A stretch of DNA of 40,911 nt from JBBRNH01 sp038230415 (GCA_038230415.1 JBBRNH010000045.1:1-40911); one strand, 5' to 3'; shown: positions 23,023 to 31,024, counted from the first letter of the stretch. Made by a program: numbers and translations. Notes: generated from the letters alone by a model not told the origin.

Positions 23023-23140
23023 CCCAATACGGAAACAGCACCGTTAGCGATCCCAGCAGCAGGGCCAACGCGGCCAGAATCAGGAAGCCGATGAGAAACG
23101 TGCGGCCCGTGCTGCCGGGGGTTTTGGGAGAGGTTGGCAT
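22991..23140 (-). CDS. Small single-pass membrane protein (49 residues)
   Basis: The ATG at 23140 opens a 49-residue frame: a polar, basic N-terminus (MPTSPKTPGSTGR), one strong hydrophobic helix (FLIGFLILAALALLLGSLTVLF, residues 15-36) and a short polar tail (YWVNRQPSPVEN). The composition is that of a true membrane peptide and not of random translation. Its last 32 bases overlap the end of the convergent methyltransferase gene. It lies downstream of the carboxyltransferase gene on the same strand with a palindromic repeat between them. No family recognised. Confidence 0.5.
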   Translation of the reverse strand: MPTSPKTPGSTGRTFLIGFLILAALALLLGSLTVLFPYWVNRQPSPVEN

Positions 23141-23153
23141 TGTTTAGTGGGTA

Positions 23154-23219
23154 GTGGCAAGTGGTCAGCCGTTAGTGCTTCGCCCGGATAGACTAACCAC
23201 TAATCACTGACCACTTGCC
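23154..23219. repeat. Family B palindromic repeat, copy 2
   Basis: Arms GTGGCAAGTGGTCAG (23154-23168) and CTGACCACTTGCC (23207-23219) flank the core AGTGCTTCGCCCGG, then CCACTAATCAC, as in the copy at 11489-11565. It sits directly before the stop of the carboxyltransferase gene. Confidence 0.8.
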
Positions 23220-23223
23220 CCGG

Positions 23224-24765
23224 TTATAGTGGAATATTTCCGTGTTTTTTCTTCGGCAAAGTCGCTACTTTGTTTTGCAGCATCCCAAACGCCCGGATGA
23301 GCTTCTGGCGCGTGTCTCGCGGGTGAATCACCTCGTCAATGTAGCCCCGGTAAGCGGCCCGGTACGGATTGGCAAACTTGTCGGTGTATTCGGCCACTTT
23401 CCCGGCGAGTTTGGCGGCAGGGTCTTCGGCTTCGGCAATCTCGCGTTTAAAAATAATTTCGGCGGCTCCGCTGGCCCCCATCACCGCAATCTCGGCACCG
23501 GGCCAGGCGTAGTTCATGTCGGCCCCGATGTGTTTAGAGTTCATCACGTCGTAGGCCCCGCCGTAGGCTTTGCGGGTAATCACGGTGATGCGCGGCACGG
23601 TGGCTTCCGAAAACGCATAGAGCAGTTTGGCTCCGTTGGTGATAATGGCGTTCCACTCCTGGTCGGTGCCGGGCAAAAAACCGGGAACGTCTTCGAGCAC
23701 CAACAGCGGAATATTGAAACAGTCGCAGAAGCGCACAAACCGGGCGGCTTTGGTGCTGGCATTGATGTCGAGAACCCCGGCCAGAACCGCCGGTTGGTTG
23801 CCGACCACACCGATGCTCCGGCCCGCGAGCCGCGCAAAACCAACCACAATGTTTTCGGCGAAGTGTTGATGCACTTCAAAAAAACTGCCCGCGTCCACCA
23901 GAGCCATAATCACCTCCCGCATATCGTAGGGCTGGTTGGGGTTGTCGGGCAGGAGCGTGTCCAAAGCCGGGCGGCTTTCGTTGGCGGGGGCGTAGGGCAG
24001 CATCGGCACGTCGTCTTCGCAGTTTTGCGGCACGTAACTCAGCAATCGCTTAACGTGCTCAATACAAGCCAGTTCGTTGGCGCAGGCGAAGTGCGTCACG
24101 CCCGATTTGGTGCTGTGGGTGCTGGCCCCGCCGAGTTCTTCGGCGGTCACTTCTTCGTGCGTAACGGTTTTTACGACGTTTGGCCCGGTGACGAACATAT
24201 AACTCGTGCCTTCGACCATCAGCACAAAATCGGTGATGGCGGGGCTGTAAACGGCCCCGCCCGCGCACGGCCCCATGATGGCCGACAGTTGCGGAATAAC
24301 CCCCGAAGCCCGGACGTTGCGGTAAAAAATATCGGCATAGCCCGCCAGCGATAACACGCCCTCCTGGATTCTGGCCCCGCCGGAGTCATTCAGGCCGATG
24401 ACGGGTGCGCCGTTTTGCATCGCCAAATCCATGATTTTGCAGATTTTTTCGGCGTGGGTTTCCGAGAGTGCGCCCCCAAAAACGGTAAAATCCTGCGCGA
24501 AGACATACACCAACCGGCCCGACACGGTGCCGTAGCCCGTTACCACGCCGTCGCCGAGGTAGTGTTCTTTATCAAGGCCAAAGTCGCGGGTGCGGTGCAT
24601 GACAAACGCGCCGATTTCCTCGAACGAGCCTTCGTCAACGAGTAAGGCAATGCGTTCGCGGGCGGTGAGTTTGCCTTTTTTATGTTGCGCGTCAATGCGT
24701 TTCTGGCCGCCCCCAAGCTGGGCTTCGGCGTTTTTCTGGTCGAGGAGTTCGGGTTTTGTGGGCAT
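23224..24765 (-). CDS. pccB: Acyl-CoA carboxylase carboxyltransferase (beta) subunit
   Basis: A 513-residue cytosolic subunit that moves the carboxyl group from biotin to propionyl- or a related acyl-CoA. It shows both crotonase-like halves: N-terminal with NDSGGARIQEGV and GPCAGGAVYSPAITDF, and C-terminal with NQPAVLAGVLD, VLEDVPGFLPGTDQEWNAII and RKAYGGAYDVMNSK. The length equals PccB, and the symbol is by similarity; it could also be the methylmalonyl-CoA decarboxylase alpha subunit. No biotin carboxylase or biotin-carrier gene is adjacent. A good -33/-7 promoter lies upstream. Confidence 0.92.
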   Translation of the reverse strand: MPTKPELLDQKNAEAQLGGGQKRIDAQHKKGKLTARERIALLVDEGSFEEIGAFVMHRTRDFGLDKEHYLGDGVVTGYGTVSGRLVYVFAQDFTVFGGALSETHAEKICKIMDLAMQNGAPVIGLNDSGGARIQEGVLSLAGYADIFYRNVRASGVIPQLSAIMGPCAGGAVYSPAITDFVLMVEGTSYMFVTGPNVVKTVTHEEVTAEELGGASTHSTKSGVTHFACANELACIEHVKRLLSYVPQNCEDDVPMLPYAPANESRPALDTLLPDNPNQPYDMREVIMALVDAGSFFEVHQHFAENIVVGFARLAGRSIGVVGNQPAVLAGVLDINASTKAARFVRFCDCFNIPLLVLEDVPGFLPGTDQEWNAIITNGAKLLYAFSEATVPRITVITRKAYGGAYDVMNSKHIGADMNYAWPGAEIAVMGASGAAEIIFKREIAEAEDPAAKLAGKVAEYTDKFANPYRAAYRGYIDEVIHPRDTRQKLIRAFGMLQNKVATLPKKKHGNIPL

Positions 24766-24786
24766 CCGGGGTGTTCTGTATTACCG

Positions 24787-24814
24787 CAAAGTTAATTTAT
24801 CTGCCCAATTCCAA
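24787..24814 (-). promoter_or_regulatory. Putative promoter of the carboxyltransferase gene
   Basis: On the minus strand TTG (24812-24814) and TAACTTTG (24787-24794) match the Bacteroidetes -33 and -7 elements with a 17-bp spacer, slightly under the usual 19. The -7 box ends 21 bases before the ATG at 24765. Confidence 0.6.
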
Positions 24815-24824
24815 CCCTCATCGC

Positions 24825-24832
24825 TACGTTTG
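24825..24832 (+). promoter_or_regulatory. Putative -7 box of the LVIVD operon
   Basis: TACGTTTG matches TAnnTTTG, 30 bases before the ATG at 24863. It lies back to back with the carboxyltransferase promoter, so the two divergent units share about 100 bases of control region. Confidence 0.5.
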
Positions 24833-24862
24833 GTATCTTGGTGTCATAAACATCCCAAAGCC

Positions 24863-25396
24863 ATGACAATACGCATCTCAACACTCGTTGCCACCGCGCT
24901 CATTGCCGCCCTCACCGGCTGCCACTACTACGTTCCCGACCCGCCCAACAGCCAGGCCGATACCTACCGCCCGGTGTATCTGGCCTTTGCCGATGCCCGG
25001 CTCGTGCAGACCCTCGGCCCGCAGCCCCTCAAAACGCCGGGCAAGATTTATGTTAAAGATAACGTCCTGTTTATCAACGAAGTCGGGCGCGGGATTCACG
25101 TTGTGGACAACCGCGACCCGGCAAAACCCGTCAAGCTGTCGTTTATCAGTATCCCCGGCAACCGCGAGTTAGCCATCAAAGACAGCATTCTCTACGCCGA
25201 CAACACGCTCGACATTGTGGCCCTGAACATCGCCGACCCGCGCAACGTGCGGCTCGTGAAACGGGTAGAAAACGCGTTTCCAAAGGCAAACTTCCCCAAT
25301 CAGCGCAACATCCGGTTTGAATGCCCCGACCCTGACCGGGGGGTGATTGTGGCGTGGGAAAAAACCAAACTCGCCCAGGCTGACTGTTACCGCTAA
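24863..25396 (+). CDS. LVIVD-repeat lipoprotein
   Basis: A 177-residue lipoprotein: signal sequence with lipobox ALTG-C19, then an N-terminal segment and beta-propeller-like LVIVD repeats (GKIYVKDNVLFINEVGRGIHVVDNRDPAKPVKLSFISIPGN; DSILYADNTLDIVALNIADPRNVRLVKRV). Such proteins are common on Bacteroidetes surfaces, with unknown function. It ends in a short Cys-containing tail. It is the first gene of a three-gene operon with a second LVIVD protein 19 bases downstream. With only about two repeats it cannot close a propeller alone, so it may pair with the next protein. Confidence 0.85.
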   Translation: MTIRISTLVATALIAALTGCHYYVPDPPNSQADTYRPVYLAFADARLVQTLGPQPLKTPGKIYVKDNVLFINEVGRGIHVVDNRDPAKPVKLSFISIPGNRELAIKDSILYADNTLDIVALNIADPRNVRLVKRVENAFPKANFPNQRNIRFECPDPDRGVIVAWEKTKLAQADCYR

Positions 25397-25415
25397 CCTA
25401 ATCTCCCCAAAAACC

Positions 25416-26165
25416 ATGAAAAATTTCCTGCGTGGCCTTGTGCTGATTTCAACGCTTTGGGTCTGCCAGCGGTGCGGCAAGGCCGGTGATTCAATCTCGC
25501 CCGGCACCGGCACGGGCGGTTCCACGGCCCGGTTCACGGTGGCGGGTAACGCCCTGTATCTCGTGACCGACACCGACCTGCAAGCCTACGACATCAGCCG
25601 GAGCGATAACCCCCGGATTGGCTCAAAAACCACCATCGGCACCGGAGTCGAGACCATTTTCCCCTATAAAAACAACCTCTTCGTCGGTACGCAGACGGGA
25701 ATGTATATCTACGACCTGGGTATTCCTGACCAGCCCCGCCGGTTGAGCATCTATACTCATTTTCAGAGTTGCGACCCAGTGGTGGCCCAGGGCAACTACG
25801 CCTACGTCACGCTCCGCAGCGGCACCACCTGCCGGAGTACGTCGCTCAACACGCTCGACGTGATTGACATCAGCAACCTGAGCCAGCCCAAAGCCATTGC
25901 CAGCTACCCCATGAAAAACCCGCGTGGGCTGGGTATTGACGGCACAACGCTGTTTGTGACCGAAGGCGATTATGGCCTGCGCGTGCTGGATGCCAGTAAC
26001 CCGCTGCTCATCAGGCAAACGCAATTTTTTGAGGACATCAAAGCCTACGATGTGATTCCGACCCAGAAACGGCTCATCGTGACCGGCCCCGACGGGATTT
26101 ACCAGTACAGCTACGCCGATCCGAATAAACTGCAACTACTTAGTAAACTGAGCATTGAGCCATGA
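25416..26165 (+). CDS. LVIVD-repeat exported protein
   Basis: A 249-residue exported protein with a signal peptide ending near WVCQRCG; the Cys pair could be a loose lipobox. After a Gly/Thr-rich linker (SPGTGTGGSTA) come about four to five LVIVD repeats: NALYLVTDTDLQAYDISRSDNPRIG, NNLFVGTQTGMYIYDLGIPDQPRRL, NYAYVTLRSG...LDVIDISNLSQPKAI, TTLFVTEGDYGLRVLDASNPLLI and KRLIVTGPDGIYQYSYADPNKL. This suggests most of a beta-propeller. The start was set at the MKN signal peptide. Its stop overlaps the next start (ATGA), so the three genes are coupled. Confidence 0.87.
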   Translation: MKNFLRGLVLISTLWVCQRCGKAGDSISPGTGTGGSTARFTVAGNALYLVTDTDLQAYDISRSDNPRIGSKTTIGTGVETIFPYKNNLFVGTQTGMYIYDLGIPDQPRRLSIYTHFQSCDPVVAQGNYAYVTLRSGTTCRSTSLNTLDVIDISNLSQPKAIASYPMKNPRGLGIDGTTLFVTEGDYGLRVLDASNPLLIRQTQFFEDIKAYDVIPTQKRLIVTGPDGIYQYSYADPNKLQLLSKLSIEP

Positions 26166-26917
26166 GAAACGTCTGCTTGGAACGCCGGACAGCCCGGCGC
26201 AATCGGTTTTGCCGGCTTACCGGCGGTATTTTAACGGCAATCCTGCTCACCGGCAATGCCTTCGCCCAGCGGGATTCTACGGATTCCGTGATTCCGGTGC
26301 TGGGCGATGCGTCGGCGCGGTGGGTGATCAAAAGTTCGCCGTTGCTACTCGACCCCGAAAACAGTATTCCGCTGGCCGTTGAGCGCACACTCGGCGGGCG
26401 CAGCAGCGTGCAGGCCGAAGTTGCCTACGGGTGGCCGGGCTTGCAATACACCCGGAACGACACATACAGCAGGCCCGAAGTATGGCGCGGGCGGGCCGAA
26501 TGGCGCATCTATAGCCGGGCTAGTATCCGGCCACGCGGCACTTATTTTGCCGTTGAGAGTTTTTATAAACAGGTAAACGTAACGGAGAGCGGCACCATCG
26601 GGCGGGGTTGTCAGAATTATACCTGTCAGTATTTCCAGCAATACCGGAGCTTGGCGCAGAAATTTGTGCTGGGCGGGCATTTTAAATGGGGAACCCAGTT
26701 TAACATTGATAAAAACTTGCTGTTCGATTTCTACGTGGGCGTAGGGCTACGCACGCAACTCTTCAAACGTTTCCGCCCCGATACATCCAGTGAGGCCATC
26801 CTCTATAATCGCTACTATGGGTCACTGAACTGGTTTAACCTGAACAATACTGACGATAGTCAGAAAACATGGCCCAGCATGACGCTTGGTTTTAAGATTG
26901 GCTACGTGATTCGGTGA
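26162..26917 (+). CDS. Putative outer-membrane barrel protein of the LVIVD operon
   Basis: A 251-residue exported protein with a long signal region (basic n-region with six Arg, then GGILTAILLTGNAFAQ, cleavage near 36). Alternating strands follow (SIPLAVERTLGGRSSVQAEVAYGW, EWRIYSRASI, GTYFAVESFYKQVNV, KFVLGGHFKWGTQF, LLFDFYVGVGLRTQLFKRF), ending MTLGFKIGYVIR, as in small outer-membrane barrels. A Cys pair in RGCQNYTCQY may form a loop disulfide. It overlaps the preceding LVIVD gene by four bases. No named family. Confidence 0.75.
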   Translation: MRNVCLERRTARRNRFCRLTGGILTAILLTGNAFAQRDSTDSVIPVLGDASARWVIKSSPLLLDPENSIPLAVERTLGGRSSVQAEVAYGWPGLQYTRNDTYSRPEVWRGRAEWRIYSRASIRPRGTYFAVESFYKQVNVTESGTIGRGCQNYTCQYFQQYRSLAQKFVLGGHFKWGTQFNIDKNLLFDFYVGVGLRTQLFKRFRPDTSSEAILYNRYYGSLNWFNLNNTDDSQKTWPSMTLGFKIGYVIR

Positions 26918-26930
26918 AGAGTGCCGTAGC

Positions 26931-27004
26931 GTTGGCTAAAGCCGAACGGCAAGAGTGGAAAGTCCCAGAGGGACTGTTTATTCTCGCCGTTCGGCTTTAG
27001 CCAA
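26931..27004. repeat. Family D REP-like palindrome, left of the transposase
   Basis: Perfect 19-bp arms 26932-26950 and 26986-27004 (TTGGCTAAAGCCGAACGGC) with an inner AGTCCC...GGACT hairpin. The transposase coding region ends inside it, at 26978. It matches the larger copy at 27493-27603. Confidence 0.85.
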
Positions 27005-27457
27005 TGGCGGCTGAGAATCACTAATTCCCAAATCAAAGCCGTATTTTGCGGCCATCCGTTCCAGCTCCTGGTAGTACGTCATGCGTTGATGGTGTTTCTC
27101 TTGATTTTGGATATACTGCTGTAATGTTTCGGCGTGAGACTCGCTCACCGATACGGCAAAGTAATCGTCTTGCCAGATCAATTTACCCAAACCAGCCAAT
27201 CCACTTTGATTATTGAACCAATAGGCCGATTCACCTTTAACAGCTTGCATAACAGTAGCAATGGTCTGCGTAGGCCCCAGATTGATAAGACAATGCAAGT
27301 GGTCGAGGTGTCCATTCACGGCAAGCAATCGAATTGATTTCTTGAGGGCTTCAGTCCGAATATGATCACAAATCAGGTCTTTCTCTTGCTTGGGTATAAG
27401 TATTCCGCGATTTTTGGTCGAGAATACGGCATGAACCAGGATTCTAACGTACGACAT
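26978..27457 (-). CDS. Y1 transposase, IS200/REP-associated type
   Basis: A 159-residue single-strand DNA transposase of the HUH Y1 family. Visible are the metal-binding HLH at 53-55 in NGHLDHLHCLI, WQDDYFAVSVSES (95-107), and the catalytic Tyr115 in YIQNQEKHH. Inverted palindromes flank it on both sides, as expected for a REP-associated tyrosine transposase rather than an IS605 element, and no TnpB gene is present. The start is at MSYVRILVHAVFS; the 20 upstream in-frame residues read into the other repeat's neighbourhood. The last nine residues (LAKAERRE plus stop) come from the left palindrome itself. It appears intact. Confidence 0.88.
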   Translation of the reverse strand: MSYVRILVHAVFSTKNRGILIPKQEKDLICDHIRTEALKKSIRLLAVNGHLDHLHCLINLGPTQTIATVMQAVKGESAYWFNNQSGLAGLGKLIWQDDYFAVSVSESHAETLQQYIQNQEKHHQRMTYYQELERMAAKYGFDLGISDSQPPLAKAERRE

Positions 27458-27492
27458 CGTTGAAGAGGGGTAGAGTATTATGTGTTGGCTAT

Positions 27493-27603
27493 GCCGTTGG
27501 CTAAAGCCGAACGGCAAGTGTGAAAAGTCCCTCCGGGACTCTTTGGGGTTAAATCAGTCCCGGAGGGACTTTCTATTCTTGCCGTTCGGCTTTAGCCAAC
27601 GGC
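27493..27603. repeat. Family D REP-like palindrome, right of the transposase
   Basis: Perfect 26-bp arms 27493-27518 and 27578-27603 enclose a second perfect 16-bp pair (27525-27540 with 27556-27571). The outer word is the same GTTGGCTAAAGCCGAACGGC as in the left copy. The stop codon of the SPFH gene lies in the right arm. Confidence 0.88.
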
Positions 27604-28527
27604 AGGTGTCGGCACTTTATTCAGTTTTTCAATCGCTACCAATTGCTTCATGGTTTTCTCCATGCCCTCCGTTGAGCCATCCAAGAAGATGACGTTGCCG
27701 TTGCCATTTTCGGCGAAATGCTTCACGGCCTCGGTCCAGATCGAGAACAGAATCAGCGAGGCATCCAGGTCGGCTGCGTTCATCACCTTAGCCGATTCGG
27801 CCATGCCCCGCGCTACTTCCTCGCGGAACAAAGCCACGCCCTGACCCCGCAGTTGAGCCGCCGTTTTTTCGGCTTCGGCAGAGATCTTGATGGCGTTGCC
27901 TTCGGCTTCGGCGGCTTTGGTTTTGGTGATGAGCAGGGCCTGCCCTTCGTTTTCGGCGGCTGCTTTCAGGTTAGAGGAAGCCACTACCTGCGCCATCGAG
28001 CGCATGATAACCTCATCAAAGGCAATGTCGTTGAGTTGCAGGTCGGTGAGGTGATAGCCCCAGCTTTCGAGGAGTGTATCAATCTGATACTTCACGTGTT
28101 CGATGATTTCGGAGCGCAGGGCCAGAATTTCGGACTGCCGTTTGGTGGCTACAAAACTCCGAATCGAGCCTTCGATGGTACGGATGAGTGCCTGCATAAA
28201 CGAGACTTCATCAATAAACTTAAAGGCCACGTTTTTGATGGCATCCTCGCTCTGATTCAGCACCGAATACACGAGCATGGCCTTGAAATTAACGTTGGCC
28301 TGATCGGCGGTGATGGCCTGAAACGTTAGCTCAACCGACCGATTCTGGATGGAAATACGCCGGTAAATGGCCTCAACAAACGGAATCTTGAAATTCAGCC
28401 CCGGAGCCATCACGCGGGCATACTTCCCGAAGATGGTGATAACGGCCACCGTTCCCTGTTGAACGATGACGATGGACAAAAACACGACGATGAATGCCAG
28501 CGCGATGAGAATGGAGAAAAAGAGCAT
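27592..28527 (-). CDS. SPFH/Band 7 (stomatin-like) membrane protein
   Basis: A 311-residue protein with one N-terminal membrane helix (about 1-24), an SPFH/PHB domain (about 25-195, including VAVITIFGKYARVMAPGLNFKIPFVE) and an Ala/Glu-rich coiled coil (about 195-245, repeated AEAEGNAIKISAEAEKTAA). Relatives such as HflK/HflC and stomatins form large membrane rings and often modulate FtsH or membrane microdomains. Here it is alone, with no NfeD-type protease partner. Its last codons and stop are supplied by the palindromic repeat, so the C-terminus may have been reshaped by the insertion. Confidence 0.9.
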   Translation of the reverse strand: MLFFSILIALAFIVVFLSIVIVQQGTVAVITIFGKYARVMAPGLNFKIPFVEAIYRRISIQNRSVELTFQAITADQANVNFKAMLVYSVLNQSEDAIKNVAFKFIDEVSFMQALIRTIEGSIRSFVATKRQSEILALRSEIIEHVKYQIDTLLESWGYHLTDLQLNDIAFDEVIMRSMAQVVASSNLKAAAENEGQALLITKTKAAEAEGNAIKISAEAEKTAAQLRGQGVALFREEVARGMAESAKVMNAADLDASLILFSIWTEAVKHFAENGNGNVIFLDGSTEGMEKTMKQLVAIEKLNKVPTPAVG

Positions 28528-28643
28528 TTGTACTGAGAAGGAGATTTTAGGATGAACGCATTGGGGGCAAGGTACGGAATGTTGTTGTTTCTTTGTTGTA
28601 AATTCAAGTTGACTAAAATCGCCCTGCCCATCAGCGCAGACAT

Positions 28644-30080
28644 ATGACCGAATCGCTCAAAGACCTGACTCCCCGGCAAATTGTTGCCCAACTCGACCAG
28701 TACATCATCGGCCAGCACGACGCAAAACGAAACGTTGCCATTGCCCTCCGCAATCGGTGGCGACGCATGAACGCCCCCGCCGATATTCAGGCCGACATCA
28801 CGCCCAATAATATTCTGATGATCGGCGCAACCGGCGTGGGTAAAACCGAGATTGCCCGTCGGCTTGCCAAACTCGCCGACGCGCCCTTCACCAAAGTCGA
28901 AGCCTCGAAATTTACCGAAGTCGGCTACGTGGGCCGCGACGTAGAAAGCATGGTGCGCGATTTGGTTGAGCAATCGGTAAATATGGTGAAAGCCGCCCGC
29001 AAAGAAGCCGTGAAAGTGCGGGCGCAGCAGGCCGTTGAAGACATGATTCTCGACATTCTGATTCCGCCAATCCGCCAGCAATCGGAGGCAGCCATCGAAG
29101 CAGCCGACGACGATGCCGAACTCACCGACGAAACCGAACTGACCGCAACCACCCTTAAAATGCCGGACACGGATGCCGAACTCAACGAGCGCACCCGCGA
29201 GCGGTTCCGGCAGAAAATCAGGGCCGGTGAACTCGACGAACGCAAAATTGACATTGACGTGCAGCAGAGTCAGGGGCCAAACATCAGCGTGATGGGCGGC
29301 TCCGTTGATGATCTTTCGATGATGAACATTCAGGAAATGCTCGGCGGGATGCTGCCCAAACGGGGTCGCAAACGCAAAGTCACCATTGCCGAAGCCCGAA
29401 AACTGCTCTTTGAAGAGGAAGCCGCCAAACTCATTGACATGGACGAGGTGAAGGAAGAAGCCATCCGGCGGGCCGAAGACACGGGCATTATTTTTATTGA
29501 CGAGATTGATAAAGTCGCCAGCAGCCGGAGCAGTGCGGGCGGGGGCGGGCCGGATGTGAGCCGCGAGGGGGTGCAGCGCGACCTGCTGCCGATTGTAGAA
29601 GGCTCGGCGGTGAATACCAAATACGGCACCATCCACACCGACCATATTCTGTTTATTGCCGCCGGTGCCTTTCACGTCTCGAAACCCAGCGACCTGATTC
29701 CCGAATTGCAGGGCCGTTTCCCGATTCGGGTGGAGTTGCAGCCGTTGTCTGAAGATGACTTTTACCAGATTCTGCGCGAACCCAAAAACGCTCTTACCAA
29801 GCAATACGTGGCGATGATGCAGGCCGAAGACGTGACGCTGACCTTTGCCGACGATGCCCTCCGCGAACTCGCCCGGATTGCCTTTGCCGTAAATTCAGAA
29901 GCTGAAAACATTGGCGCACGGCGGCTGCAAACCGTGATGAGCCACCTCCTGAACGAGTTTATGTTTGATGTGCCGGATGCCATCGGGCCGGGCAGCAGCC
30001 TGGAAGTCACGGCGGGGCTGGTGCAGGAAAAACTCAACGGTCTCGTTAAAAACCGTGATTTGAGCCAGTTTATACTTTGA
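28644..30080 (+). CDS. hslU: ATP-dependent protease ATPase subunit HslU
   Basis: A 478-residue AAA+ unfoldase that feeds substrates to the HslV peptidase. Visible are IIGQHDAKRNVAIALRNRWRR (21-41), Walker A GATGVGKT (61-68), the pore motif GYVGRD (94-99), an acidic I-domain insertion (about 140-240), Walker B GIIFIDE (281-287), a sensor segment ELQGRFPIRVEL and the C-terminal FIL tail needed to open HslV. hslV is not beside it in this window. The ATG at 28644 fits the family N-terminus. Confidence 0.97.
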   Translation: MTESLKDLTPRQIVAQLDQYIIGQHDAKRNVAIALRNRWRRMNAPADIQADITPNNILMIGATGVGKTEIARRLAKLADAPFTKVEASKFTEVGYVGRDVESMVRDLVEQSVNMVKAARKEAVKVRAQQAVEDMILDILIPPIRQQSEAAIEAADDDAELTDETELTATTLKMPDTDAELNERTRERFRQKIRAGELDERKIDIDVQQSQGPNISVMGGSVDDLSMMNIQEMLGGMLPKRGRKRKVTIAEARKLLFEEEAAKLIDMDEVKEEAIRRAEDTGIIFIDEIDKVASSRSSAGGGGPDVSREGVQRDLLPIVEGSAVNTKYGTIHTDHILFIAAGAFHVSKPSDLIPELQGRFPIRVELQPLSEDDFYQILREPKNALTKQYVAMMQAEDVTLTFADDALRELARIAFAVNSEAENIGARRLQTVMSHLLNEFMFDVPDAIGPGSSLEVTAGLVQEKLNGLVKNRDLSQFIL

Positions 30081-30108
30081 GTTTGTGCGGGGCGGCCCGT
30101 GCCGTTCA

Positions 30109-30181
30109 TTGTAGCCCTGGATTAAAATCCGGGGCTACAATATCGGCCATCCCTACGGGATTTTAATCGTTGCGTAACGTC
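30109..30181. repeat. Family C palindromic repeat, short copy
   Basis: A hairpin (30109-30123 with 30126-30140, one mismatch) is followed by GGCCATCCCTACGGGATT and TGCGTAACGTCA. The same words occur in the full element at 35371-35524. A second small hairpin CGGCCTGTG/CACAGGCCG lies at 30199-30220. Confidence 0.75.
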
Positions 30182-30249
30182 ATTTATGTCTATCAAAGCG
30201 GCCTGTGAAGACACAGGCCGAGGATACGAACCACAAACGGCACGAACCA

Positions 30250-30867
30250 TCACGCATAAATCGAGCCTTTTTTGGTCAGGTATTGGCCGATGTTGACCGA
30301 GATGCCGGGCATAATCTCCACGTCTTTGTGCCAGTCTTTTATGTACCAATCCTCGTTTTGCGTCGCCACCGTAACTTTTTTAACCTGGGTTGTGATCCAG
30401 ATTACCCGCTCAACGCCAAAATTCAGCAGTTTCTGGGTTTTCCTGAACAGATAGGCATCGGGCGACATATCGGCGGGGTCGGCGGTGATGTCCACTTCAA
30501 TCACGATTTTGGGCGGCACCGACACATAAGATTCATTGATGGCCTCAATGGGTAAGGTCTCATTATCGAAAATCAAAATATCACCCGCCAGATTATTACG
30601 CCGGTTGAGGTGTATCCCGGCTTTATTTGCCAAGATAGTAAACTTGTCTTCATTTAACTTCTTGTAGATCAGGCTAATAAGGTGCGTAACGATAAGCGAC
30701 TGTAATGAACTCGATCCCATAATGTCTTCTGCTGTTTTGGTGCCGTTCATCACGTCCCGGTATCCCTTGTAATGAATCGGCTGGCCGTCCATGATTTCGT
30801 AAATCAGGTAATCCGGCACCTTCGCTGTGGGCTTTCTGACTGGCTTCCCGGTTTTTGTCGCAATCAT
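30250..30867 (-). CDS. Uma2 family (DUF820) endonuclease-like protein
   Basis: A 205-residue protein of the Uma2/DUF820 family, PD-(D/E)XK-fold proteins abundant in cyanobacteria and Bacteroidetes with no proven role. It starts with a basic tail, then VPDYLIYEIMDGQPIHYKGYRDV, a helix with LQSLIVTHLISLIYKKL, and the core strands D96-ILIFDN and PKIVIEVD (E124, D126), the expected active-site acids. The C-terminal QKLLNFGVERVIWITTQVKKVTV is typical. Family certain; nuclease activity unknown. Confidence 0.87.
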   Translation of the reverse strand: MIATKTGKPVRKPTAKVPDYLIYEIMDGQPIHYKGYRDVMNGTKTAEDIMGSSSLQSLIVTHLISLIYKKLNEDKFTILANKAGIHLNRRNNLAGDILIFDNETLPIEAINESYVSVPPKIVIEVDITADPADMSPDAYLFRKTQKLLNFGVERVIWITTQVKKVTVATQNEDWYIKDWHKDVEIMPGISVNIGQYLTKKGSIYA

Positions 30868-30991
30868 CTGTTGTGCTGTTTGTGATACTCAAATATAGAC
30901 AAACCAACCGAACCATTGGCTTAAACACCCACTGAGCAACCGGCGACCCGCAAATACACGTTTGTTTCGCGGTTTGACACGCCAACGGCAG

Positions 30992-30998
30992 TATCTTG
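30992..30998 (+). promoter_or_regulatory. Putative -7 box of the permease gene
   Basis: TATCTTG, close to TAnnTTTG, with TTTG 15 bases upstream (30973-30976). It would start transcription after an upstream in-frame TTG at 30962, which supports the start at 31025. Confidence 0.35.
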
Positions 30999-31024
30999 CC
31001 GCGTCCTTTAACCCCCATAGTCCG

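Noticed and set aside
23242..24354. Long open frame on the plus strand (370 codons)
   Set aside because: It lies wholly antisense to the carboxyltransferase gene, whose protein is clearly conserved. The translation is Gly/His/Val-rich without recognisable domains.
26978..27603. Complete IS605-type element with an accessory TnpB gene
   Set aside because: Only the small Y1 transposase is present. The flanks are REP-like palindromes and no TnpB/RuvC-type frame is near.
28410..29804. Long open frame on the minus strand (464 codons)
   Set aside because: Antisense to hslU and to the 5' part of the SPFH gene. The openness comes from GC-rich codon bias on the true strand.
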